From: an uncultured bacterium
Lineage (GTDB): Bacteria > Krumholzibacteriota > Krumholzibacteriia > LZORAL124-64-63
Assembly (NCBI GenBank): GCA_903847545.1
Contig: CAINDZ010000137.1
Span: 1-18,821, forward strand
Length of the DNA: 18,821 nucleotides
Direction of reading: 5' to 3'
The notes under the pieces are model-generated. The model had not been told where the DNA came from. It searched no databases and saw only the letters and a list, made by a program, of their open reading frames with translations. This document shows, piece after piece, positions 1 to 6,975 of this stretch; position 1 is the stretch's first letter; every line of letters begins with the position of its first letter. A program made the translations under genes and the position numbers.

Positions 1-218
1 ATGCCGGCGCCCTTCTGGGCGCTGAACGCCAGCAGGTACGAGGCGTTCTGCAGCGTGTCCCCGCCATAATCGTTGCTGGAGCCGCCCCAGCCCAGGCCGA
101 GCGAACACCACGCCGGGGTCCTGGCGGCGCCGGGCGCCGGTTCGGCGAACTCGTCGGCGGCGCACGTGGCGGCCGCCAGCATCACCACGGCGAGCGCCAG
201 GCGTTTGATGGTCTTCAC
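1..218 (-). CDS. secreted or envelope protein of unknown function, 3' part beyond window
   Basis: Reading from a GTG at 218 toward position 1 gives 72 codons without a stop, so the C-terminal part lies outside the window. An AGGGGAGCC ribosome binding site sits just upstream of the GTG. The N-terminus (MKTIKRLALAVVMLAAATCAAD) has a basic n-region and hydrophobic core typical of a Sec signal. A Cys follows the core, but AAATC is a poor lipobox, so simple secretion is as likely as lipidation. The mature start is followed by a Gly/Ser-rich stretch with alternating hydrophobics (LGLGWGGSSNDYGG), which could begin a beta-barrel or beta-rich fold; this is only a guess. It lies 38 bases downstream of the next minus-strand gene (257-868) and is probably co-transcribed with it. 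I do not recognise the family. Confidence 0.6.
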   Translation of the reverse strand, partial: MKTIKRLALAVVMLAAATCAADEFAEPAPGAARTPAWCSLGLGWGGSSNDYGGDTLQNASYLLAFSAQKGAG

Positions 219-256
219 GCGGGCTCCCCTTGCGATGCGCGCGGCGGCCCGGGCCG

Positions 257-868
257 TCACCTGAACAGCGCCTTGACCGCGCCCCAGGCCTGCGCCTCGG
301 TGGGCACCGCGTGCACGGCGACCGACAGCGTGGCGCCGCTCGGCAGCCGCACCGGCCCGTAGGTCTCGTTCACCCACCAGGTGCCGTCGATGTCCGGGTG
401 GATGCCGGAGATGGTGACCTCGTAGAAGTAGTAGAGGCCCAGCGCCGTCTGCAGCGAGCTGAAGTCGTTGCAGCGGCCGCGCACCCAGGCCTGCGGGGCC
501 TTGTTGGCGGCGTTGTCGCCGCCCTCGGCGCCGTAGACGATGGACCATGTCTTGGTGGGGTACAGCGGCAGGTCCAGGAACTTGTAGGGAACCGGCAGGG
601 ACCAGGTGATGCCGCCGGCCGTGATGCCGCCCAGCACGTAGACGTCGCCGTCGGCGGGCACGCGGAAGCGGGTGCTGGTCACCACGCCGTTGCGGTTCTC
701 GTGGTACCAGACCGTCTGCGGGTCGGCGCCCAGCGCGGTCGTCATGACGCTGCCGTTGTTGTAGTTCAGGATCATGCCGTCGCCGACGGGCCAGTAGTCG
801 ACGGCGAATGCCGCGCTCGCGGCCAGCAGGGCCAGCATGGACATCACCAATGCGCGCGTGATCGTCAT
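257..868 (-). CDS. secreted protein of unknown function (203 aa)
   Basis: The open frame continues upstream to 1432, but the ATG at 868 is chosen because it opens directly into a clear Sec signal peptide (about residues 1-22, ending in AASAAFA) and has GGGGG about eight bases upstream. The mature protein begins VDYWPVGDGMILNYNNGS. This pattern, an aromatic-Pro-x-x-x-Gly start followed by short beta-strand-like segments rich in Trp, Tyr and Gly, is common in secreted, probably beta-sandwich proteins of uncultured bacteria. Only one Cys is present in the mature part. No catalytic motif, membrane segment or sorting tail was seen. It precedes the partial gene at 1-218 on the same strand with a short gap, suggesting a two-gene unit for exported proteins. 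Function unknown. Confidence 0.75.
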   Translation of the reverse strand: MTITRALVMSMLALLAASAAFAVDYWPVGDGMILNYNNGSVMTTALGADPQTVWYHENRNGVVTSTRFRVPADGDVYVLGGITAGGITWSLPVPYKFLDLPLYPTKTWSIVYGAEGGDNAANKAPQAWVRGRCNDFSSLQTALGLYYFYEVTISGIHPDIDGTWWVNETYGPVRLPSGATLSVAVHAVPTEAQAWGAVKALFR

Positions 869-1006
869 GGATATCCCCCGTGATAGGGCTGTTGGGATGG
901 GCACCGGTTTTCGCCTGCGGTGGAGGTGTTCCTGCCCTCCGTGCCGCGACGACGAACCTGCGCACCAGCGTACAGGTTGAACATACGGATTCAAACGAAT
1001 GTTTGC

Positions 1007-1029
1007 ACCGTTCCGCCGGACGGAACGGT
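1007..1029. promoter_or_regulatory. 23-bp perfect inverted repeat upstream of the radical SAM gene
   Basis: Arms ACCGTTCCG and CGGAACGGT (nine bases each, perfect) flank a five-base centre CCGGA. The site lies 65 bases before the chosen start of the radical SAM gene, in the 226-base divergent gap between two transcription units. A TTGAAC (977-982) lies upstream of it and a TATGAA (1037-1042) just downstream. It could therefore be an operator overlapping or following the promoter, or an RNA hairpin in the leader. Which one cannot be told from sequence. Nothing else distinctive was seen in 869-1094. Confidence 0.4.
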
Positions 1030-1094
1030 CTTGGAATATGAATGGCGCCGGCTCGACAGGGTACGCCCAACCCCGAAGGACAAGGTCCCGCGCC

Positions 1095-2585
1095 ATGCAT
1101 CGTCGCCCGGAGGCCCCATTCTGCCACGTCTTCGACGTGGACGGCCGGATCATCGCGTATGACGTCGCCACGAACGGGCTGGTCGAGGTCGAGCCCGCGC
1201 TGGCGGCCGTCCTGCCGCTGTACGGTCCCCTGACGCGCCGGGAGATCGTCGCCGACCTGGCGCCCCGCTTCGGGGCCGCCGCCGTGCGCGCGGCGTTCGC
1301 CGCCATCGAACGGGGCCGCAGTGAGCGCGGCCTGTTCCTGGCGCGGCGGCCGCGCCTGGTCCCGCCGCCGGCGGACGTTGCCTGCGACCGCGACCTCGAA
1401 CACCTGGTGCTGACGGTCACCGAGCGCTGCAACCTGCGCTGCCGCTACTGCCTGCACGCGGCGGACCTGGACTGGGTGCGCGGACACGGGGAGCGCGGCA
1501 TGCCGGTCGCCACGGCGCTTGCCGCCGTCGCGTACTTCCTGGACCGGGCCAGGCCGGGCGAGGCGCCGGTGATCTCGTTCTACGGCGGCGAGGCTCTGCT
1601 CGAGCCCGACTTGATCGGCGCCGTCGTCGCCGCGGCGCGCGCGCACCCGCGTGGCGCCGAGGTCCAGTTCTCCCTGGACTCGAACGGCGTGCTGCTGGAC
1701 GACTGCAATGTCGACCTGGCGGTGCGCGAGCGCATGTTCGTGCAGGTGAGCCTGGACGGGCCTGCCGGTGAGCACGACCGCCACCGCGTCGATGCCGGCG
1801 GCGCGCCCACGCACGCGCGCATCGAGGCGGCCCTCGACCGCCTGCTGTCGCGCGACCCGTCGGCGGCCGACCGGCTCTCGCTCATGGTGACGCTGGCGCC
1901 GCCGGTCGACGTCGCGGCCGTCGCCGCCTATTTCGCCGACTTCCCGCCGTTTCGCCGCCACGGCATCACGCGCCGGCCGCGCCTGCGCGTCAGCCGCGCC
2001 GACCTGCGCGGGCACGACTGGCCGGCGACGCCGGCACAGCACGACGAACTCGCCGCCGCATTGGCCGCCCAGGAACAGCGCTACCTGGCGGCGATGGCCG
2101 CGGGCGACCGGTACGCGGCCGGGCCGGTCGCCGCGGCGCTGTGCGAGCCGGTGCTCATCCGCTGGCATCACCGCGACCGTTCGTCGCCGGACCGCGCGCG
2201 GGTGCCGGGCGGCAACTGCCGGCCCGGCAGGCGGAAGCTGCACGTGATGCCGGACGGCTCGCTGCACCCCTGCGAGCGGACCGGCGACGTGATGCCGATC
2301 GGCGATGTCGCCACCGGCATCCGGCCGTCGCGCGTGCAGCAGCTGCAGGAGGATTTCCACGGCGCCGTGAGTGCGCGGTGCGCGCAGTGCTGGGCCGTGC
2401 GCGGCTGCGGGCTGTGCTTCGCATCGCAGGCGTCGAGTGCCGGCAGGGCGAACGCCACGACCATCCCGGTTGAAGTGTGCGATGCGTCTCGGCGCTCGAG
2501 GGAACAACAACTCAAGCTGGTGGCACGCGCGCTGCTGCTGCCATCCGGCGTGAGGTCGTGGCTGGATGCCACGAATACGAGGTGA
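1095..2585 (+). CDS. radical SAM/SPASM peptide maturase (probable RiPP-modifying enzyme)
   Basis: The 496-residue product has the radical SAM cluster motif CNLRCRYC (C112, C116, C119), a YGGE motif near 163-166, and a complete SPASM set of seven cysteines: C375-x12-G-x4-C393, then C429-x2-C432-x5-C438-x2-C441, then C462. SPASM enzymes bind two auxiliary 4Fe-4S clusters and commonly install thioether or carbon-carbon crosslinks in small peptides. The N-terminal ~80 residues (FCHVFDVDGRIIAYDVATNG...) resemble the leader-binding region of SCIFF/QhpD-like maturases, from memory of those families. The ATG at 1095 is preferred to two upstream in-frame ATGs (999, 1038) because only it has purine-rich AAGGACAAGG upstream and starts at the conserved region. 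The small peptide gene at 2631 follows directly and is the likely substrate. No protease or exporter gene is adjacent. Confidence 0.88.
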   Translation: MHRRPEAPFCHVFDVDGRIIAYDVATNGLVEVEPALAAVLPLYGPLTRREIVADLAPRFGAAAVRAAFAAIERGRSERGLFLARRPRLVPPPADVACDRDLEHLVLTVTERCNLRCRYCLHAADLDWVRGHGERGMPVATALAAVAYFLDRARPGEAPVISFYGGEALLEPDLIGAVVAAARAHPRGAEVQFSLDSNGVLLDDCNVDLAVRERMFVQVSLDGPAGEHDRHRVDAGGAPTHARIEAALDRLLSRDPSAADRLSLMVTLAPPVDVAAVAAYFADFPPFRRHGITRRPRLRVSRADLRGHDWPATPAQHDELAAALAAQEQRYLAAMAAGDRYAAGPVAAALCEPVLIRWHHRDRSSPDRARVPGGNCRPGRRKLHVMPDGSLHPCERTGDVMPIGDVATGIRPSRVQQLQEDFHGAVSARCAQCWAVRGCGLCFASQASSAGRANATTIPVEVCDASRRSREQQLKLVARALLLPSGVRSWLDATNTR

Positions 2586-2630
2586 CGTCCACTGGTCACT
2601 TGTCGGGCAGCGAAAACGAGGAGGTGCGGG

Positions 2631-2801
2631 GTGTTTCGAGAGCTGGATGATTCCAAGTGCCCGGACGAGCCGGAGCCGACCAAGCCGCCGGTGCCGTGCG
2701 AATGTGGTTGTGTCGAGCCGGTCCAGAATGCCGACGGCGAAAGCCCGGTGCCGGGCAAGTCGGTCAATGATTTCAGTGTGAACTGGGTGCTGAACGGCTA
2801 G
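2631..2801 (+). CDS. small Cys-containing peptide, candidate RiPP precursor (56 aa)
   Basis: A GTG-started frame of 56 codons begins 45 bases after the radical SAM gene. Its ribosome binding site GAGGAGGTG lies about five bases upstream of the GTG and is the strongest in the window. The peptide has a charged N-terminus (MFRELDDSKC), a Pro/Glu/Lys-rich middle, a compact CECGC cluster and an unusual C-terminus, FSVNWVLNG. Cysteines fall at 10, 23, 25 and 27. Small size, position next to a SPASM enzyme, the cysteine cluster and the tandem aromatic-x-x-Asn tail all fit a modified-peptide precursor. Thioether formation at the cysteines, or crosslinking at F48/W52, are both possible. No Gly-Gly cleavage site or known leader was recognised, so family and cleavage point are unknown. 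A strong hairpin follows the stop. Confidence 0.72.
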   Translation: MFRELDDSKCPDEPEPTKPPVPCECGCVEPVQNADGESPVPGKSVNDFSVNWVLNG

Positions 2802-2810
2802 CAGTGTGCG

Positions 2811-2847
2811 CGGGCATGCGGACGGTAACTGACTGTCCGCATGCCCG
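2811..2847. terminator. strong hairpin, bidirectional terminator between convergent genes
   Basis: CGGGCATGCGGAC (2811-2823) and GTCCGCATGCCCG (2835-2847) form a perfect 13-bp stem. Three further inner pairs (one G-T) can extend it to 16 bp with a five-base loop. It lies nine bases after the small peptide stop and abuts the stop codon of the convergent membrane protein gene. No T-run follows on either strand, so it may act with Rho or mainly stabilise the 3' ends. Confidence 0.65.
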
Positions 2848-3570
2848 TCAGAACGGATCTCCGTCCTTCGACCGCACCCCGTCATGCCGCAGGCCCGTGT
2901 AGTAGATGATCTCGGGCATCCCCGGCAGCGTGATGCGCCAGGCATTGACGTCCCACTCGAGGCCGTTCCACGTCATCGGCAGGGAGAAGTCCGGCTGGCG
3001 GCCGTGGCTGATGTCCATCAACCGGATCGGGTTCTGCCGGTCACCGGCGAGCATGTACTCCCTGATGCTCTCGGGTGCCTTCTCGCCCTGGCCTTCCGCA
3101 CGATCTCCGGACACGATGTACTTGCCATTGACCACGAAGTCCTGCTTGATGATGAACCACGTATCGCCGCCCAGCGCGTAGCCCACGAGGCCGACGATGA
3201 TGCCTTCATTCGCGGCATGCTGCTGGAGCAGTTCCTCCGCGTCCTTTTGGGGGATGTGGCCGTACTGCCCTGCGGGGTGGGTCCAGACCGCACTCTTGCC
3301 CATGCCCTGCCGGTAGACCAGGCACGGCACGCCATTCTTGATCTTGGTCTCGATGACGGTCTGGAAGTCCTCGCTCCCCAACGGCCCGCTCATGATGACG
3401 ATCAGCAGCGCCGTCAGCGCCAGGGTCAGCCGCAGCCGGGAGCGCCGCTCGCGGCTTCGGCGCCGTGCCAACTCCGGCCTCAGGCTCGCACGTATGAGGT
3501 GGCGTGAAGGCGCGGGGTCCGGCGTCGCGCCGGCCGCGTCGCGCAGCAGGTTGTCCAACGGGTCATGCAT
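2848..3570 (-). CDS. single-pass membrane protein, probable anti-sigma factor
   Basis: The 240-residue product has a short, charged cytoplasmic N-terminus (residues 1-45, very Arg-rich at 31-47), one hydrophobic segment at about 46-63 (LRLTLALTALLIVIMSG) and a ~175-residue outer domain with no cysteine pair or known catalytic motif. The topology and the immediate overlap with an ECF sigma gene suggest an anti-sigma or signal-sensing partner. The zinc anti-sigma motif HxxxCxxC is absent. The ATG at 3570 is chosen over in-frame ATGs at 3576, 3591 and 3603 because GGGAGGTG then sits at normal spacing. The start overlaps the end of the sigma gene by eight bases (ATGCATGA), so translation is probably coupled. 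Function is inferred from position and topology, not from a recognised domain. Confidence 0.7.
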   Translation of the reverse strand: MHDPLDNLLRDAAGATPDPAPSRHLIRASLRPELARRRSRERRSRLRLTLALTALLIVIMSGPLGSEDFQTVIETKIKNGVPCLVYRQGMGKSAVWTHPAGQYGHIPQKDAEELLQQHAANEGIIVGLVGYALGGDTWFIIKQDFVVNGKYIVSGDRAEGQGEKAPESIREYMLAGDRQNPIRLMDISHGRQPDFSLPMTWNGLEWDVNAWRITLPGMPEIIYYTGLRHDGVRSKDGDPF

Positions 3571-4366
3571 CGTCATCACCTCCCTCGGCATCGCTTTCTC
3601 CATCCATCATTCCCCGGGCATCCCGCAGGCGGTCCCGCAGTCCCCGTGGCGACGGCATCACGTCAAGTCCCTGTCCGGCGGCCACGGCCCGGTTCAGGGC
3701 GCGGCGTTCTTCGTCGGTCAGGGCCGCCTCGTCGCGCAGCCAGGCGGCCAGTTGCGCGCGGCCCCGGGTCAGGTGCGAGCGCACGGTCGCGGGCTTCATC
3801 CCCATCGCCAGCGCCGTGTCCTGCTCCGACCACTCCATGAACACGCGCAGCACGAACACGTCGTACCGCTCGTCCGGGAAGCGCGCCATCAACTCGCGCA
3901 CGCGTCCCCGCAGCTGCTCGCGCTCCAGGTCGCCGGCCTGGTCGGCCTGCGCATCGGCGACCGCCTCGTCGGCGGCCACCGCCTGGCCCCGGTCGCGGCC
4001 CTGCCCGCGCCAGTATCGCGGCAGCACCCGGCGGCGCGCGATGTGGAACAGCCAGGCCCCGAACGAGTAGCCCTGCCAAGAGAAGCGGTCCAGGTGCTCC
4101 AGGGCGTGGATGAACACGTCCTGGGTCAGGTCCTGCGCCGTCTCGGCGTCGCCGACGTGGTGCGCGATGAAGCGGTACAGCGGGTCGTGGTACTTGTCGT
4201 AGAAGGCCCGGAACTGTTCCGTGTCGATCGCGACCAGCTGCAGCCAGCGCTTCTCGAGTTCCAGGTCGGAGGCAGGCGTGCCGGCGCTTCCCTTCGCCCT
4301 GTCGGGCGAGGGCCCCGGGACCGCCTCCGGTCCCCGGATCCATTGGGAAAGGCCACGTCGCGTCAT
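3563..4366 (-). CDS. ECF-type RNA polymerase sigma factor
   Basis: The 267-residue product contains a sigma-70 region 2 at about 50-120 (FRAFYDKYHDPLYRFIAHHV ... AWLFHIARRRVLPRYWRG) and a region 4 helix-turn-helix at about 165-212 (ERYDVFVLRVFMEWSEQDTA ... ATVRSHLTRGRAQL). The acidic, Ala-rich linker at 125-150 is usual for ECF sigmas. It is longer than a typical ECF sigma (about 180-200 residues) because of a 40-residue N-terminal extension and about 55 residues after region 4, ending in an acidic tail. The ATG at 4366 is used; a TTG at 4381 in the same frame is an alternative, and neither has a strong ribosome binding site. It should direct polymerase to a dedicated regulon, held in check by the overlapping membrane protein gene. 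Confidence 0.85.
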   Translation of the reverse strand: MTRRGLSQWIRGPEAVPGPSPDRAKGSAGTPASDLELEKRWLQLVAIDTEQFRAFYDKYHDPLYRFIAHHVGDAETAQDLTQDVFIHALEHLDRFSWQGYSFGAWLFHIARRRVLPRYWRGQGRDRGQAVAADEAVADAQADQAGDLEREQLRGRVRELMARFPDERYDVFVLRVFMEWSEQDTALAMGMKPATVRSHLTRGRAQLAAWLRDEAALTDEERRALNRAVAAGQGLDVMPSPRGLRDRLRDARGMMDGESDAEGGDDDA

Positions 4367-4425
4367 TTTTGCTGCACCCAAAATCGTCGAAAAATCGCCG
4401 GGCGGCCGGTCGTGCCCCGGATCCC

Positions 4426-4455
4426 ATCATAGCAGACCGGGGGGCTGTCGCGCAA
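4426..4455 (-). promoter_or_regulatory. sigma-70-like promoter of the ECF sigma operon
   Basis: On the minus strand TTGCGC (4450-4455) is followed after 18 bases by TATGAT (4426-4431), and the -10 is preceded by TGC, an extended -10 element. It lies 60 bases upstream of the ATG. Because it reads as a housekeeping promoter, basal expression of the sigma gene may not depend on itself. Confidence 0.5.
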
Positions 4456-4479
4456 ACCCATGAAACGCCAACAAGTTGC

Positions 4480-4827
4480 CTATTCGTAGGCCTTCGGCAC
4501 GGCGCAGATGAACACGAACGGCTCGGCGCCCGTGTTGCGGAACTGGTGGACGTCCCGGGGGGACACGAATGCGAAGTCACCGGCTCCCAAGGGGTTCAGG
4601 CGTCCTTCGGCGTCGACCAGCGCGCCCTGGCCGCTGATGATGTAGTTCACGTGCTCGACGTCGTGGGTGTGCAGCGGGGAGTGCCCGCCCGGCGCGATCG
4701 TGAACACGCGGAACGAGAAGTGGGGCGCGCCGTCGGCGCTGCCGATGACCAGTTGCTTCGTGACGTCCTGGGCCCCGTCCATGTGGGTGGGGGCGGCCGG
4801 GACGTCGGCGAGCTTGCGGATGAGCAT
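4480..4827 (-). CDS. small single-domain cupin protein
   Basis: The 115-residue product is about the size of a minimal cupin. Motif 1 is seen as GHSPLHTHDVEHVNYIISG (H53, H55, E58, H59) and motif 2 as GDFAFVSPRDVHQFRN (H94), giving a plausible mononuclear metal site. Phe/Val-rich strands surround both motifs. Cupins of this form include dioxygenases, sugar-binding and stress-related proteins, and the substrate cannot be told. The ATG at 4827 is used because GGAGG lies eight bases upstream; the frame continues to 4902 without another good start. It is divergent from arfB, with 107 bases between the two starts, and is upstream of the sigma operon on the same strand but separated from it by that operon's own promoter. 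Confidence 0.82.
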   Translation of the reverse strand: MLIRKLADVPAAPTHMDGAQDVTKQLVIGSADGAPHFSFRVFTIAPGGHSPLHTHDVEHVNYIISGQGALVDAEGRLNPLGAGDFAFVSPRDVHQFRNTGAEPFVFICAVPKAYE

Positions 4828-4866
4828 GGGGGAACCTCCGGTTGGCGGTGCGGTGCCGCGGCCCCC

Positions 4867-4874
4867 ATGATAAT
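4867..4874. promoter_or_regulatory. shared -10-like box between divergent cupin and arfB genes
   Basis: The eight bases ATGATAAT read as TATCAT (4872-4867) toward the cupin gene and as GATAAT (4869-4874) toward arfB. They are the only AT-rich spot in the 107-base gap. No convincing -35 was found on either strand. A symmetric -10 serving both directions is a reasonable inference only. Confidence 0.25.
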
Positions 4875-4934
4875 GTGCGCCGGGCGGCGGCGCGAGGGAC
4901 ACGAGGGCGCGGGCAGCGCGCCGGAGGCAGGGCA

Positions 4935-5366
4935 GTGGCGGACGACCTCATCATCAATGCGCGGGTGACCATCCCGGCGGCCGAGCTGGAGTTCACCGCC
5001 ACGCGCGCGTCCGGGCCGGGCGGGCAGCACGTCAACACCGCCGACACGCGGGTGCAGCTGCGCTGGAACGTGGCGAGCAGCGCCGCGCTGGGCGAGGTGC
5101 AGCGGCAGCGCGTGCTGGCCCAGCTGGCCTCGCGCCTGACCACCGAGGGCGACTTGATTCTGGCCTGCGACACGCACCGCAGCCAGCGGCGCAACCGCGA
5201 CGAGGTGGCGCAGCGGCTGGCCGCCCTGGTGCGGCAGGCACTGGTGCCGCCGCGGCCGCGCCGCCCGACCAAGCCCACGCTGGCCTCGAAGCAGCGCCGC
5301 CTCGAGCAGAAGAAGCGGCGCGGCGACACGAAGCGCGGCCGCGGCCGCAGCGGCGGCGACGAATGA
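4935..5366 (+). CDS. arfB: alternative ribosome-rescue factor ArfB (YaeJ/ICT1-type peptidyl-tRNA hydrolase)
   Basis: The 143-residue protein matches the ArfB layout: a catalytic domain with GPGGQHVNTADTRVQLRW (GGQ at 29-31), followed by a linker rich in Pro/Arg and a highly basic tail (KQRRLEQKKRRGDTKRGRGR) that enters the mRNA channel of stalled ribosomes. The GGQ loop hydrolyses peptidyl-tRNA on ribosomes stalled without a stop codon. The length is close to that of the E. coli protein (140). A GTG start at 4935 is chosen because GGAGG stands about eight bases upstream and homology begins there, although the frame is open to 4842. Domain 1 and the tripeptide anticodon domain of RF1/RF2 are absent, which excludes a canonical release factor. 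The stop overlaps the next start (ATGA), so the two genes are coupled. Confidence 0.92.
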   Translation: MADDLIINARVTIPAAELEFTATRASGPGGQHVNTADTRVQLRWNVASSAALGEVQRQRVLAQLASRLTTEGDLILACDTHRSQRRNRDEVAQRLAALVRQALVPPRPRRPTKPTLASKQRRLEQKKRRGDTKRGRGRSGGDE

Positions 5367-6229
5367 GCGCGCCGCGTCCCGACCTGCAGGCGCATTACGG
5401 GTGCGAGGGGCTGCTTGAGCAGTTCGAGGCGCTGCTGCGCCGGTGCGCGGATGCGGGGGCCGACGCCGACGTCGACGTCGACGCCGCCTTGGCCCGCGGC
5501 GACGAGTTCCACCCCGGCGGCCGCGCCGCGACCGACGAACTGGCGCGCCTGGCCGCGGTGGCCCCGGGCGAGCGCGTGCTGGACCTGGGCTGCGGCATCG
5601 GCGGCCCGGCACGCCGGCTGCGCCGGCTGGTGGGACCGCAGGGCGCCGTCACGGGCGTCGACGTCGTGGCCGAGTACTGCCGCACCGCGCGCGGCCTGTG
5701 CCGGCGCGCCGCCGACACGGCGGACGTGGCCATCGTTCACGCCGACGTGCTCGCGCTGGACCTGCCCGGCGCGCGCTTCGACGTGGCCTGGTCGCAGCAC
5801 GCGCAGATGAACGTGGCCGACAAGGCCGGCTGGGTCGCGGCCGTGCGCCGGCACCTGCGCGCGGGCGGGCGCTACGCCTGCTTCGAGTCGTTCGCGGGGC
5901 CGGGCGGGACGCCGCTTTATCCGGTGCCGTGGGCCGCGGACGAGGCGGCCAGCTGGCTGGCGACGCCCGGGGCGTGGCGCGCGCGGCTGGAGGACGCCGG
6001 CTTCGTCACCCTCCACTGGCAGGACCACTCGGCCGCCACCGTGGTCTGGCTGGACGCGTCGGTCGCCGCGCAGAAGGCGCTTGGGGCGGCGGGCGACCCG
6101 GCGGCGGCGCTGAACGTGGGGCTGCTGCTGGGGCCGCAGGCCTCGTTGATGTCGCGCAACCTGCGCCGCAACCTCGAGGAAGGCCGCCTGCAGGCCTTCA
6201 TGGGCGTGTTCGGTCTGCCGCCGGCGTGA
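5363..6229 (+). CDS. class I SAM-dependent methyltransferase
   Basis: The 288-residue product carries the SAM-binding motif I VLDLGCGIGGPARRL at about 72-86, an acidic residue ending the next strand (GVDVV, about 97-101), a motif near DVLALDLP (131-138), and the FDVAWSQHAQMNV segment (about 142-154) that resembles motif IV of UbiE/gamma-tocopherol-type enzymes. After the Rossmann core there is a lid region (residues 195-280) rich in Ala and Leu. Such enzymes methylate small molecules, for example quinols, sterol-like compounds or glycine derivatives; the substrate here is not evident. The ATG overlaps the arfB stop by four bases, with no separate strong ribosome binding site, implying translational coupling. 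No membrane segment was seen. Confidence 0.85.
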   Translation: MSAPRPDLQAHYGCEGLLEQFEALLRRCADAGADADVDVDAALARGDEFHPGGRAATDELARLAAVAPGERVLDLGCGIGGPARRLRRLVGPQGAVTGVDVVAEYCRTARGLCRRAADTADVAIVHADVLALDLPGARFDVAWSQHAQMNVADKAGWVAAVRRHLRAGGRYACFESFAGPGGTPLYPVPWAADEAASWLATPGAWRARLEDAGFVTLHWQDHSAATVVWLDASVAAQKALGAAGDPAAALNVGLLLGPQASLMSRNLRRNLEEGRLQAFMGVFGLPPA

Positions 6230-6252
6230 GGGCCGGGCGGCGCGCCGCGGCG

Positions 6253-6281
6253 TTGCGCCCCCGGGCGGCTGACGTTATCCT
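6253..6281 (+). promoter_or_regulatory. candidate promoter of sodB
   Basis: TTGCGC (6253-6258) and TATCCT (6276-6281) are separated by 17 bases and lie 84 bases before the sodB start, just after the methyltransferase gene. Both boxes match the consensus at only four of six positions, so the call is tentative. Confidence 0.3.
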
Positions 6282-6364
6282 GCCGCCACTGAGTTGACCA
6301 CGCGGGCGGACGCCGGATCCGGGCGCGCCCTTCATCGCACGCAGTCGCACGCAAGGAGACGATC

Positions 6365-6946
6365 ATGGAGCACAAGCTGCCCGAGCTGCCGTACGCGCGC
6401 AACGGCCTGGAGCCGCACATCTCGGCCGAGACGCTGGACTTCCACTACGGCAAGCACCACCAGACCTACGTCACCAACCTGAACAACCTGGTCAAGGGCA
6501 CCGAGTTCGAGAACGCCTCGCTCGAGGACATCGTGCGCAAGGCCCCGAACGGCGGCATCTTCAACAACGCCGCCCAGGTCTGGAACCACACCTTCTACTT
6601 CCTGGGCATGGGCCCGAAGGGCGGCGGCCAGCCCACCGGCGCGCTGGCGGCGGCCATCGACGCGGCCTTCGGCTCGTTCGCGGCCTTCCAGGAGAAGTTC
6701 TCCGCCAGCGCCGTCGGCAACTTCGGCTCGGGCTGGACCTGGCTGGTCAAGAACGCGGCCGGCGGCGTCGAGATCGTCAACACCAGCAACGCCGACACGC
6801 CGCTGCGCTCGGGCGCCAAGCCCATCCTGACGGTCGACGTCTGGGAGCACGCCTACTACGTGGACCGGCGCAACGCGCGCGCGGCCTACGTGCAGGCGTG
6901 GTGGAACGTGATCGACTGGGACGTCGCGGCGAAGCACTTCGGGTAG
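6365..6946 (+). CDS. sodB: superoxide dismutase, iron type
   Basis: The 193-residue protein is a full-length Fe/Mn superoxide dismutase, converting superoxide to oxygen and hydrogen peroxide. The four metal ligands are visible: H27 (FHYGKHH), H75 (AAQVWNHTFY), D158 and H162 (DVWEHAYYVD). Gln71 in AAQVWNH, together with Ala at the position after TSN (SNADTPL), is the arrangement seen in iron enzymes rather than manganese ones, although cambialistic forms cannot be excluded. No signal peptide is present, so it is cytoplasmic. AAGGAG lies seven bases before the ATG. It probably has its own promoter and ends at a strong hairpin. A dedicated SOD shows that the cell meets oxygen even though it also encodes an oxygen-sensitive radical SAM enzyme nearby. 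Confidence 0.95.
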   Translation: MEHKLPELPYARNGLEPHISAETLDFHYGKHHQTYVTNLNNLVKGTEFENASLEDIVRKAPNGGIFNNAAQVWNHTFYFLGMGPKGGGQPTGALAAAIDAAFGSFAAFQEKFSASAVGNFGSGWTWLVKNAAGGVEIVNTSNADTPLRSGAKPILTVDVWEHAYYVDRRNARAAYVQAWWNVIDWDVAAKHFG

Positions 6947-6975
6947 GCGACCGGTTCGTTCGCGAGCCTGGAAAA

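Noticed and set aside
880..885. TATCAC as -10 of the secreted protein gene at 257-868
   Set aside because: It is only about 11 bases from the ATG, leaving no room for a leader containing the ribosome binding site.
2566..2781. A 71-codon ATG frame overlapping the small peptide gene
   Set aside because: It is Arg/Ser-rich, lacks a ribosome binding site and overlaps the radical SAM end; the GTG frame has the strong site and a sensible peptide.
4478..4491. GCCTA/TAGGC hairpin over the cupin stop codon as a terminator
   Set aside because: The stem has only five pairs and no T-run follows; it is too weak to call.
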